Origin: JADJNY01 sp046349615
GTDB taxonomy: Bacteria; Planctomycetota; UBA1135; GCA-002686595
Assembly: GCA_046349615.1 (NCBI GenBank)
Contig: JAXMBZ010000013.1
Span: 1 to 64,000, forward strand
DNA length: 64,000 nucleotides
Direction of reading: 5' to 3'
The notes beneath the pieces are model-generated. The model did no database searches. It was given only the letters and a program-made list of their open reading frames with translations, and was not told the origin of the DNA. This document shows, piece by piece, positions 43,779-50,927 of this stretch. Position numbers and translations under genes: made by a program. Numbering within the stretch: position 1 is the first letter of the stretch; the number at the start of each line of letters is the position of its first letter.

Positions 43779-44546
43779 GTGATCACCGACACGCACGCGC
43801 ACCTCTTCTGGACGAGCTTCGACGAGGACCGCGCCGAGGTCCTCGCTCGCGCGCGCGCGAGCGGCGTCACGCGCATGATCGTGCCCGGCACGGACGTCGC
43901 GAGTTCCCGCGCCGCGTTCGAGCTGTGCTCCGCGGAGCCGGGACTTCACGCATCGGCTGGGATCCATCCGCACGACGCGAGCGCGTCGGACGCGAACACG
44001 CGCGCCGCGATCGAGGAGCTCGCGCGCCGCGCCGACGCCGTCGCCGTGGGTGAGACGGGGCTCGACTTCTTCAAGGAGTTCTCGCCGCGCGCAGCGCAGC
44101 TCGAGAGCTTCCGCTGGCACCTGGAGCTCGCGCGCGCGCTCGACAAGCCCGTCATCGTCCACTGCCGCGACGCGCACGAGGAGACGCTCGCCGCACTGCG
44201 CTCCGTGCGCGGAGTGCGCGGCGTGATGCACTGCTACACGATGGGCGTCGAGGAACTGCCCGGCTACCTCGAGCTCGGGTTCCACATCTCGTTCTCGGGC
44301 GTCGTGACCTACCCGAAGAACGAACGCAACCAGGCGGCCGCGCGCGAGGTGCCGCTCGACCGGCTGCTCGTCGAGACGGATGCACCGTACCTCGCACCGC
44401 AGGGACACCGCGGCCGGAGGAACGAACCGGCGCTGGTGCGCGGTGTGGTCGAGGAGCTCGCCCGTCTGCGCCGCACGACCGTGGACGAGCTCGCGCGGCG
44501 GACGAGCGAGAACGCCGCGACGCTCTTTCGGCTCCCGCCGCCTTGA
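43779..44546 (+). CDS. tatD: TatD-family deoxyribonuclease
   Basis: A 255-residue metal-dependent hydrolase of the TatD/YcfH family, cytoplasmic DNases or related phosphoesterases. Metal ligands appear in DTHAHLFW (His6, His8 counting GTG as 1), GETGLDFF near 88-95, VIVHCRDAHEE near 126-136, VMHCYTMG near 149-156 and VETDAPYLAP near 197-206. SAGIHPHD is also typical. Length and order are standard. It starts with GTG at 43779; a -10-like hexamer directly precedes it. A strong hairpin separates it from the convergent pilin genes. Confidence 0.93.
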   Translation: MITDTHAHLFWTSFDEDRAEVLARARASGVTRMIVPGTDVASSRAAFELCSAEPGLHASAGIHPHDASASDANTRAAIEELARRADAVAVGETGLDFFKEFSPRAAQLESFRWHLELARALDKPVIVHCRDAHEETLAALRSVRGVRGVMHCYTMGVEELPGYLELGFHISFSGVVTYPKNERNQAAAREVPLDRLLVETDAPYLAPQGHRGRRNEPALVRGVVEELARLRRTTVDELARRTSENAATLFRLPPP

Positions 44547-44553
44547 AACGAGT

Positions 44554-44576
44554 GCGCCGACCGCGGAGGTCGGCGC
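44554..44576. terminator. Bidirectional terminator
   Basis: GCGCCGACC/GGTCGGCGC form a perfect 9-bp stem with loop GCGGA between the convergent tatD and pilin genes. CTCGTTTCAAGG follows on the minus side. Confidence 0.7.
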
Positions 44577-44604
44577 GCTGCATCCGGGGCGAACCTGCCG
44601 AGCA

Positions 44605-45345
44605 TCAGTGATGCACGGGTGTCCACATCTGGCCCGACACCGGGCTCGGCGTGCCGACGATCACGCTGGACGACATGTCGCCGGCGACGGAGTAGCACTC
44701 GTCGAACGTCGGCGGGTTGGTCGTGCCCTCGAACGGCGTCGCCCCGCGATTCTGACACTGGAGCATCTCGCCTTCATCGCTGACGAAGAACGCGCGCATG
44801 CCCGTTCCGCCCGCGTCGACGGGCCAGGCGTAGGCACACCAGTAGGTCTCGCCGTTGTTCGGATCCGGCAGGTTCGCAGGGTCCGCGCCGCCGCCCGCGA
44901 GCTCCGAGATCCCTGCGACCGATCCCGCCGCCGTCCCTGCGGGCAGGAAGATCGCGAAGTTGTAGCCCGAGCGCGTCACCCACCCGTTCGCGTCGACGTT
45001 GCCGAAGTGGGCGGCGAGGATCGACGGCGAGAGCTCGTCGATGCCCGGCGTGCCCAGGATCGGTGCCGCCGCCAGGCTCACGCGGAGCGGCTGCGTCCCC
45101 GCGAGTTCCGCGAAGTAGCCGAACTCGCCGGCGCCGTCCGCGTCCGTGTCGACCGCGCCCGACGATTGCAGTTCGGCCTCGGAGGACGAGAGCGCGCGAA
45201 GCGTGGCGATCGCAGCGGCCTCGTTCGCGTTCGTGCGCGCACTCAGGAGCTTCGGGATGCCGACGCCGGCGATGATCGCGATGATCGCGACGACGATCAT
45301 CAGCTCGATCAGAGTGAAGCCGGCCCGACGGTGAAGGGTGCTCAT
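44605..45345 (-). CDS. Type IV pilin-like protein (second paralogue)
   Basis: A 246-residue prepilin. The leader MSTLHRRAG is cut after Gly9 and methylated in the family; the mature part starts FTLIELMIVVAIIAIIAGVGIPKLL, with Glu5 of the mature helix present. The globular domain contains SSGAVDTDADGAGEFGYFAEL, RSGYNFAIFLPAG, a DPNNGETYWCAYAWP segment and a C-terminal NPPTFDECYSVAGDM. These features recur in the neighbouring pilin. It could be a major or minor pilin, or a T2SS pseudopilin. AGGAG lies upstream of the ATG. About 235 bp separates it from the first pilin gene, with a weak hairpin between, so it may have its own promoter. Confidence 0.92.
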   Translation of the reverse strand: MSTLHRRAGFTLIELMIVVAIIAIIAGVGIPKLLSARTNANEAAAIATLRALSSSEAELQSSGAVDTDADGAGEFGYFAELAGTQPLRVSLAAAPILGTPGIDELSPSILAAHFGNVDANGWVTRSGYNFAIFLPAGTAAGSVAGISELAGGGADPANLPDPNNGETYWCAYAWPVDAGGTGMRAFFVSDEGEMLQCQNRGATPFEGTTNPPTFDECYSVAGDMSSSVIVGTPSPVSGQMWTPVHH

Positions 45346-45497
45346 GCGGTGGAGGTCTCCTGGTGGCGCGGGGCCGTCGCCAGGACGGACGCACGCATCG
45401 CTCGGCGCGCCAGGACGCGCTCTCCTCGAAGAGCTGTATCGACCGCGTCCCCGAGAGCGACTGGACGGAGATTCGAAAACCCGCGCCGAAAAGCAGC

Positions 45498-45527
45498 GCG
45501 GAGCGCCGCGCGAACGCGACGCTCCGC
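45498..45527 (-). terminator. Weak hairpin between the two pilin genes
   Basis: GCGGAGCG and CGCTCCGC form an 8-bp stem around a 14-nt loop, 54 bp past the first pilin stop. A second small hairpin (GCCGATT/AATCGGC) lies at about 45533-45549. Either could limit read-through. Confidence 0.35.
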
Positions 45528-45580
45528 TCGAAGCCGATTTCGAATCGGCCGCCCCGGGACGAGCCCGGGTGAGAACTAGA

Positions 45581-46318
45581 TCACTGGACCGCGGTCCAGA
45601 CCATCGTCGACACGACCGAGGCCGCGCCGACGTTCAGGCCCGAACCCATGTCGCCCGCCGTGTTGAAGCACTCGTCGAACGTCGGAACGTTCGTCGTGCC
45701 GTCGAACGGCGTCGCGCTGCGGTTCTGGCACTGGAGCAGGTCGCCTTCCTGGTTGATGAAGAAGCAGCGGTTGCCCGTGCCGTTGTGGTCCACCGGCCAC
45801 GCGTAGCAGCACCAGAGGATCTCACCGTTGTTCGGGTTGGGGAAGTTCGCCGGGTCGGCGCCGCCCCCACCGTTCTCGAGGATACCCGCGACCGCACCCG
45901 CGGCCGTCGCCGCCGGAAGGTACATCGCGAAGTAGTAGCCCGAGCGCTGGATGTAGCCGTTCGCATCGACGGCGCCGAAGGCGCTCGCGAGGATGGCCGG
46001 GTTGAGTTCGTCCGTACCGACGACGCCGGCCGCCGGAGCGCCGGCCGCCGACGTGCGGAGCGGGAAGGTGCCCGCGAGTTCGGCGAAATAGCCGTACTCG
46101 CCGCCGCCGTCGCCGTCCGTGTCGATGGCGCCCGACGACTGGATCTGAGCCTGCGCCGAGCTGATCGAGCGCAGCGTCGAGATCGCCGCCGCTTCGTTGG
46201 CGGAGAGGCGGGCGCTCATGAGCTTGGGAATGGCGATCGAGGCGATGATCGCGATGATCGCGACCACGATCATGAGCTCGATCAGCGTGAAGCCAGCTTG
46301 CTTGTTCCTGCGAATCAT
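45581..46318 (-). CDS. Type IV pilin-like protein (first paralogue)
   Basis: A 245-residue prepilin very similar to the next gene. The leader MIRRNKQAG is followed by FTLIELMIVVAIIAIIASIAIPKL with mature Glu5. The head contains SSGAIDTDGDGGGEYGYFAEL, RSGYYFAMYLPAA, a PNPNNGEILWCCYAWP segment (here with paired cysteines CC) and NVPTFDECFNTAGDM. Prepilin peptidase and assembly genes are nearby. The long 350-bp leader region suggests strong or regulated expression, as expected for a major pilin. GGAGG lies about 13 nt before the ATG. Confidence 0.93.
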   Translation of the reverse strand: MIRRNKQAGFTLIELMIVVAIIAIIASIAIPKLMSARLSANEAAAISTLRSISSAQAQIQSSGAIDTDGDGGGEYGYFAELAGTFPLRTSAAGAPAAGVVGTDELNPAILASAFGAVDANGYIQRSGYYFAMYLPAATAAGAVAGILENGGGGADPANFPNPNNGEILWCCYAWPVDHNGTGNRCFFINQEGDLLQCQNRSATPFDGTTNVPTFDECFNTAGDMGSGLNVGAASVVSTMVWTAVQ

Positions 46319-46610
46319 TGTGGTTTTCTTCCCTCCAGACCGGCGCGCTGGCCCTGTCGGCCCCAGGCGTCACCGGTGGTTTCCATGGGCCGGAAGGCCC
46401 CTCGTTGTTCCCCGTCGACCGCGTTGCCGTGACCGACGTCCGTTCGTCGGACGGCTCGGCCGCCCGGCCCCTCCGCGGCGGCGATTTCGAGTCGCCGACC
46501 TCGGACTTGGACGCGAGCCGTATCGGACTCCCCGCGCCGGTGACTTGAGTGCGGCCGCGAACTCCCGCGAGGTTTTTTTCGCGCCACGCGAGCGCGGCCT
46601 CCCGAAACGA
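46319..46610. other. Upstream region of the first pilin gene
   Basis: About 290 bp between the pilC terminator and the pilin ATG hold no gene. There is an A-tract (TTTTTTT at about 46573-46579 on the plus strand) and several GC hairpins. I could not match a sigma54 site or a known riboswitch, and no -10/-35 pair was convincing. Confidence 0.4.
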
Positions 46611-46646
46611 GCACGCCCGCGTGGCCTTGGGGCCGCGCGGGCGCGC
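46611..46646 (-). terminator. Terminator after pilC
   Basis: GCCCGCGTGGCC pairs with GGCCGCGCGGGC (one G-U), extended at the base by GCRC/GCGC, with loop TTGG. It lies 24 bp past the pilC stop and is followed on the minus strand by GTTTCGGG. It would separate the ATPase/platform operon from the pilins. Confidence 0.6.
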
Positions 46647-46669
46647 TCGATCTCGGGCGAGTCGCGGGC

Positions 46670-47902
46670 TCAGCCGTTTCCGCCGAGCTTGCCGACGACG
46701 TCGAGGATCGGGAGGAACACCGACATCACGACGCCACCGACGATGACGCCCATGACCGTGATCAGGATCGGTTCGATCATGCTGGTCAGCGACTTCACGG
46801 CCGCCTTGACCTGCGCGTCGTAGAACTCGGCGATCTTCTCGAGCAGCGTCTCGAGCGAACCCGTGCGCTCGCCGATCGCGATCATGCGCACGACCATCGG
46901 TGGGAACACCGGCGCCTGCGCGAGCGGCTCGCTGAGCAGGTTGCCCGAGCGCACGCTCTCGCGGGAGTTGAGCACGGCCTGCGACACGACGCGGTTGCCC
47001 GCCGTCTCGGCGACGATGTCCAGCGTGCCCATGATCGGAACGCCCGAGCGGATCAGCGTCGCGAACGTGCGGCTGAAGCGCGCGAGCGCGACCTTGCGCA
47101 CGAGCGGGCCGAACACCGGCGCCTTGAGGATGAAACGGTCCTTCGCCCAGCCGCCCGTCTCCGTCTTCAGGAAGGCGAGCAGGCCGAAGATCATCGCGCC
47201 GACGCCGCCGAAGACGAGGATCCAGTGCGACTTCAGGAACTCCGCCGTTTCCAGCGTGAACGACGTGATCCACGGCAGCTCGGTGTCGAGCGAGTCGAAC
47301 ACCGCGCGGAAGCCGGGGACGACTCCGAGCATGAGGAACGCCGTGATCGCGGTGACGAGCACCATCGAGATCACGGGGTAGGTCATCGCGGCCTTGATCT
47401 CGCGGCGCAGGTTCTCGCTCGATTCCTGATAGTCGGCGAGGCGCTCGAGGATGATGTCCATCTGACCGGACACCTCACCGGCGCGGACCATGCTGATGTA
47501 CAGCGGGTCGAACACCTTCGGGCAGCGCTCCATCGCGACGGACAGGTCGGTTCCGCCACGTACGTCGTTCACGAGCGACGAGATCGCGGCGCGCATGCCG
47601 GGCGACTCCGCTTGTTCTGCGAGGACGTCGAGCGATTCGAGCAGCGCGAGACCGGCGCCGATCATGGTCGAGAGCTGTCGCGTGAAGATGACGAGCTCCG
47701 CCTTCTTGCAGCGCGGCGTCCCCCTGCCGATGGCGCCTCCGCCCGAGTTCTTCTTGGCCTGGGCGGCAGTCTCCTCGACCTTCACCACCACCAGGTTCTG
47801 CTTGCGAAGCTCCGCCACGACTTCGTTTTTGTCGTTGGCGTTGATCGTGCCCTCGACGGTCTTGCCGCCGGGGCCTTTGGCCGCGTACTTGAAGGTCGTC
47901 AC
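46670..47902 (-). CDS. pilC: Pilus/T2SS inner-membrane platform protein (PilC/GspF)
   Basis: A 410-residue platform protein that couples the cytoplasmic motors to pilin polymerisation. A short N-terminal region (TFKYAAKGPGGKTVEGTI) is followed by two repeated T2SS_F domains. The first has TRQLSTMIGAGLALLESLDVLAEQ near 75-98, the second FSRTFATLIRSGVPIMGTLDI near 276-296. Each ends in membrane helices, and the last segment is ILITVMGVIVGGVVMSVFLPILDV. The start is GTG at 47902. It lies 39 bp after pilB in the pilT-pilB-pilC order. Confidence 0.95.
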   Translation of the reverse strand: MTTFKYAAKGPGGKTVEGTINANDKNEVVAELRKQNLVVVKVEETAAQAKKNSGGGAIGRGTPRCKKAELVIFTRQLSTMIGAGLALLESLDVLAEQAESPGMRAAISSLVNDVRGGTDLSVAMERCPKVFDPLYISMVRAGEVSGQMDIILERLADYQESSENLRREIKAAMTYPVISMVLVTAITAFLMLGVVPGFRAVFDSLDTELPWITSFTLETAEFLKSHWILVFGGVGAMIFGLLAFLKTETGGWAKDRFILKAPVFGPLVRKVALARFSRTFATLIRSGVPIMGTLDIVAETAGNRVVSQAVLNSRESVRSGNLLSEPLAQAPVFPPMVVRMIAIGERTGSLETLLEKIAEFYDAQVKAAVKSLTSMIEPILITVMGVIVGGVVMSVFLPILDVVGKLGGNG

Positions 47903-47941
47903 GTCGTCTTCCCGGGTGCTTGGGGGCTCGCGCCCTCGTCC

Positions 47942-49651
47942 TCAATCCTCGAGCGTCACGCGCAGGATCTCCTCGAGCGAGGTTCGACCACGCATGGCGT
48001 TCAGGAGGCCGACGCGCCGCAGGGTGATCATCCCCTGTTCGACGGCGTGGGCCCGCATCTCGAGTGCTGATCGTCCCTCGACGATCATTCGCTTGAGCGA
48101 GTCGTCGATGTAGAGGGTCTCGAGGATCGCGAAGCGACCCTTGTATCCCATGTTGCAGCGACCGCAGCCCTGCGGATTGGGACCGAAGAGCTTCAGCGTC
48201 GCGGCCTCGTCCTTCGTGTAGCCGACGGCGAGAAGTTCCTTCTCGGGTACCTCGATGGGCTGCCGGCACCCCTCGCACAGTTTTCGCGCGAGGCGCTGCG
48301 CGCCGATGCAGAGGACCGAGCTCGACACGAGGAACGGGTCGATGCCCATGTCGACGAGGCGCGTGATCGTGCTCGGCGCGTCGTTCGTGTGCAGCGTCGA
48401 GAGCACGAGGTGGCCCGTGAGCGCCGCCTTGACCGCGATCTCGGCCGTCTCCGTGTCGCGGATTTCGCCGACGAGGATCACGTCGGGGTCCTGACGCAGG
48501 ATCGAGCGCAGGGCACCCGCGAAGGTCATCCCTCGCTTGGGGTTCACCGGCACCTGGTTGATGCCGTCCATGCGGTACTCGACCGGGTCCTCGACCGTCA
48601 CGACGTTGACGTCGGGCTGCGCGACTTCGTGCACGCACGAGTAGAGCGTCGTCGACTTGCCCGAGCCGGTCGGTCCGGTCACGAGCATCATCCCGTACGC
48701 CGCGTTGATCGCCTTGCGGATGTCCGCGAGCGACTTCGCCTCGTAGCCCATCGTCTCGAGCTTCAACGCGAGGTTGCCGCCGTCGAGGATGCGCATGACG
48801 GCCTTCTCGCCGCCGACGACGGGCAGGATCGAGAGACGGAAGTCGATCGTGCGCCCTTCGTACTTGATCTGGAACTTGCCGTCCTGCGGCGCGAAACGCT
48901 CGGCGATGTCGAGCTGCGCCATGATCTTCGTGCGCGAGATCAGCGCCGAGAGGATCGACTTCGGCGGCGTCATCACCTGCTTCATGTTCCCGTCGACGCG
49001 GTAGCGCACGCGCAGGTACTTGTCGCCCGGCTCGATGTGGATGTCGCTCGCCTTGTCCTTCAGCGCCTGCAGGATGATCAAGTTCAGGAGCTTGACCGCC
49101 GGCGCGTCCTCGGCGGAGGCGCCCACGGCCATGTTGGACAGGTCCTCGACCTTGTTCGTCTCGTCGACCTTGACCTCGAGTTCGCCGTCGGCCTTCACCT
49201 CGCCGAGGAGCGATTCGACCTGCTTCTCGCCGGTCTGGAAGACCTTGTCGAGCGCGCGCTTCAGCACCGCCGGCGAGCCGACGACCTGGCGGATCTGGCA
49301 GCCGGTGCGCCGCTTCAGGTCGTCGAGCAGGAGGACGTCGAACGGATCGCTGACGGCGATCGTGAGCACGTCCTTGTTGCGCGAGATCGGCAGGATCCCG
49401 AACTCGATGCACGTGTCCTGCGGAATCGCTTCGAGCGCGCTCGGATCGACCGTGACGCGGCCGACGTCGACGGGCGGAACGGAGGCCGCGCGGCCGACGG
49501 CCTCGAGCAGCGCGCTCTCCTCGAGCCCGCCGCTCGAGAGCAGCGTCTCGATGACGTTGCCGCCCTTGTCGCGCGCGGAGTTCCAGGCTTCGTCGGAGAC
49601 GAGCCCGGCGTCGACGAGCAAACGCTTGATCTTGCCCGAGACGCGCACCAT
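47942..49651 (-). CDS. pilB: Pilus assembly/T2SS extension ATPase (PilB/GspE)
   Basis: A 569-residue hexameric ATPase that powers pilin polymerisation. It has an N-terminal MshEN/GspE-N domain (about 1-150) with the DVLLLDDLKRRTG region. The catalytic domain carries Walker A GPTGSGKSTT near 325, the Asp box VEDPVEYR, Walker B with DPDVILVGEIRD and the His box HLVLSTLHTNDA. The tetracysteine zinc site is CEGC...CGRC near 460-505. The start codon shares one base with the pilT stop (TGATG), so the two motors are translationally coupled. Type II secretion GspE is the alternative identity. Confidence 0.95.
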   Translation of the reverse strand: MVRVSGKIKRLLVDAGLVSDEAWNSARDKGGNVIETLLSSGGLEESALLEAVGRAASVPPVDVGRVTVDPSALEAIPQDTCIEFGILPISRNKDVLTIAVSDPFDVLLLDDLKRRTGCQIRQVVGSPAVLKRALDKVFQTGEKQVESLLGEVKADGELEVKVDETNKVEDLSNMAVGASAEDAPAVKLLNLIILQALKDKASDIHIEPGDKYLRVRYRVDGNMKQVMTPPKSILSALISRTKIMAQLDIAERFAPQDGKFQIKYEGRTIDFRLSILPVVGGEKAVMRILDGGNLALKLETMGYEAKSLADIRKAINAAYGMMLVTGPTGSGKSTTLYSCVHEVAQPDVNVVTVEDPVEYRMDGINQVPVNPKRGMTFAGALRSILRQDPDVILVGEIRDTETAEIAVKAALTGHLVLSTLHTNDAPSTITRLVDMGIDPFLVSSSVLCIGAQRLARKLCEGCRQPIEVPEKELLAVGYTKDEAATLKLFGPNPQGCGRCNMGYKGRFAILETLYIDDSLKRMIVEGRSALEMRAHAVEQGMITLRRVGLLNAMRGRTSLEEILRVTLED

Positions 49652-50718
49652 CAGGCGGCTCCTCGGACGAGCGAGCGCAGCTCGGAGGGATCGCTCGTGT
49701 AGCGCTCGGCGGCGCTCATCGTGACCTTGTTGGCCTTGACGAGCTCCGCGAGCGACTGGCTCATCGTGCGCATGCCCATCTTCCCGCCGGTCTGGATCTG
49801 CGAGTAGATCTGGTGGCCCTTGCCGTCGCGGATGAGCGCGCGGATCGCGGGCGTCGCGAGCATGATCTCCGCGGACATCGCGCGGCCCTTGCCGCTCGCG
49901 TGCGGAAGGAGCTGCTGACAGAAGACCGCCTCGAGCGTGAACGAGAGCTGCGTGCGCACCTGCGCCTGCTGGTGCGCGGGGAACACGTCGATGATGCGGT
50001 TGATCGTCTGCGCGGCGTCGCTCGTGTGCAGCGTGCCGAACGTCAGGTGGCCCGTCTCGGCGAGCGTCAACGCGGCCTCGATCGTCTCGTGGTCGCGCAA
50101 CTCGCCGACGAGGACGTAGTCGGGGTCCTGACGCAGCACGGAGCGCAGCGCCTTGTCGAAGCCGTGCGTGTCGCTGCCGACTTCGCGCTGCGTGACGAGG
50201 CACCGCTGGTGGCGGTGCGTGAACTCGACGGGGTCCTCGATCGTGACGATGTGCCCCTGCTGGTTCTTGTTGATGTAGTCGATCATCGCGGCGAGCGAGG
50301 TCGACTTGCCCGAGCCCGTCGCGCCCGTGACGAGGACGAGACCGGAATTCATGTTGCAGATGCGCTCGCAGACGCCGCGCGGCATGCCGAGGCGCTCGAA
50401 GTCCGGGATCCCCGTCGGGATCGCGCGCATCACGCACGCCACCGCACCCTGCTGATAGAAGACGTTGGCGCGGAAACGACCGGCGCCCTCGAGACCGAAG
50501 GAGCAGTCGAGCTCCATGTCGCGGTCGACGCGCGCGATCTGGTCGGAGTTCAGCACGCTCGTCGCGAGCCGTCGCGTCTCGTCCGAGTTGAGCGGCGGGT
50601 GCTCGACCGGGAGCAGTTCCCCGTCGACGCGGATGCGCGGCGGCGAGCCGACCGTGATGTGCAAGTCCGAACCACCCTGGCGCACCATCAGCGTCAGGAG
50701 CTCTTCCATCGTGATCAT
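49651..50718 (-). CDS. pilT: Pilus retraction ATPase PilT
   Basis: A 355-residue hexameric motor that depolymerises pili for twitching and DNA uptake. Features are an N-terminal PAS-like domain (GGSDLHITVGSPPRIRVDG), Walker A GATGSGKST near 130-138, VEDPVEFTH-type Asp box (TIEDPVEFTHRH), Walker B QDPDYVLVGELRD and His box HLTFGTLHTSDA. The PilT-specific AIRALIRDGK motif lies near 290-299. No zinc tetracysteine is present, unlike PilB. GAGGAAG precedes the ATG. It is first in the pilT-pilB-pilC operon. Its presence favours a true retractable type IV pilus over a pure type II secretion system. Confidence 0.94.
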   Translation of the reverse strand: MITMEELLTLMVRQGGSDLHITVGSPPRIRVDGELLPVEHPPLNSDETRRLATSVLNSDQIARVDRDMELDCSFGLEGAGRFRANVFYQQGAVACVMRAIPTGIPDFERLGMPRGVCERICNMNSGLVLVTGATGSGKSTSLAAMIDYINKNQQGHIVTIEDPVEFTHRHQRCLVTQREVGSDTHGFDKALRSVLRQDPDYVLVGELRDHETIEAALTLAETGHLTFGTLHTSDAAQTINRIIDVFPAHQQAQVRTQLSFTLEAVFCQQLLPHASGKGRAMSAEIMLATPAIRALIRDGKGHQIYSQIQTGGKMGMRTMSQSLAELVKANKVTMSAAERYTSDPSELRSLVRGAA

Positions 50719-50842
50719 GCGTGCTTCCTCTCGATCGCCACGCCCCGCGCGGACGCAGCGGGGGCGCTTCTGGATCGGCGTGTCGAGAGGAGCGACTCAA
50801 GCCGCGCGGGACTTTCCGCGTTCGGTCCGAGGAGGTCGGAAA

Positions 50843-50890
50843 CGATTTCGCGGCCGCGAGGCCCGTGAGGTGCCTCGAGACCGCGAATCG
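50843..50890 (-). terminator. Likely terminator of the EF-G-like gene
   Basis: CGATTTCGCGGCCGCGAGG and, 11 nt later, CCTCGAGACCGCGAATCG form a long, slightly bulged stem, followed on the minus strand by TTTCC. It lies 38 bp past the stop and upstream of pilT. Confidence 0.55.
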
Positions 50891-50927
50891 GAACCGACGT
50901 TGGAGCAGGCCGCGCGACGGCCGGAGC

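Noticed and set aside
46319..46420. Possible c-di-GMP-I riboswitch before the first pilin gene (GGAAACC ... GGTGACGCC)
   Set aside because: The GAAA tetraloop hairpin and its receptor, and the conserved CACAGGGCAAACC core, are missing. The similarity is limited to a few bases.
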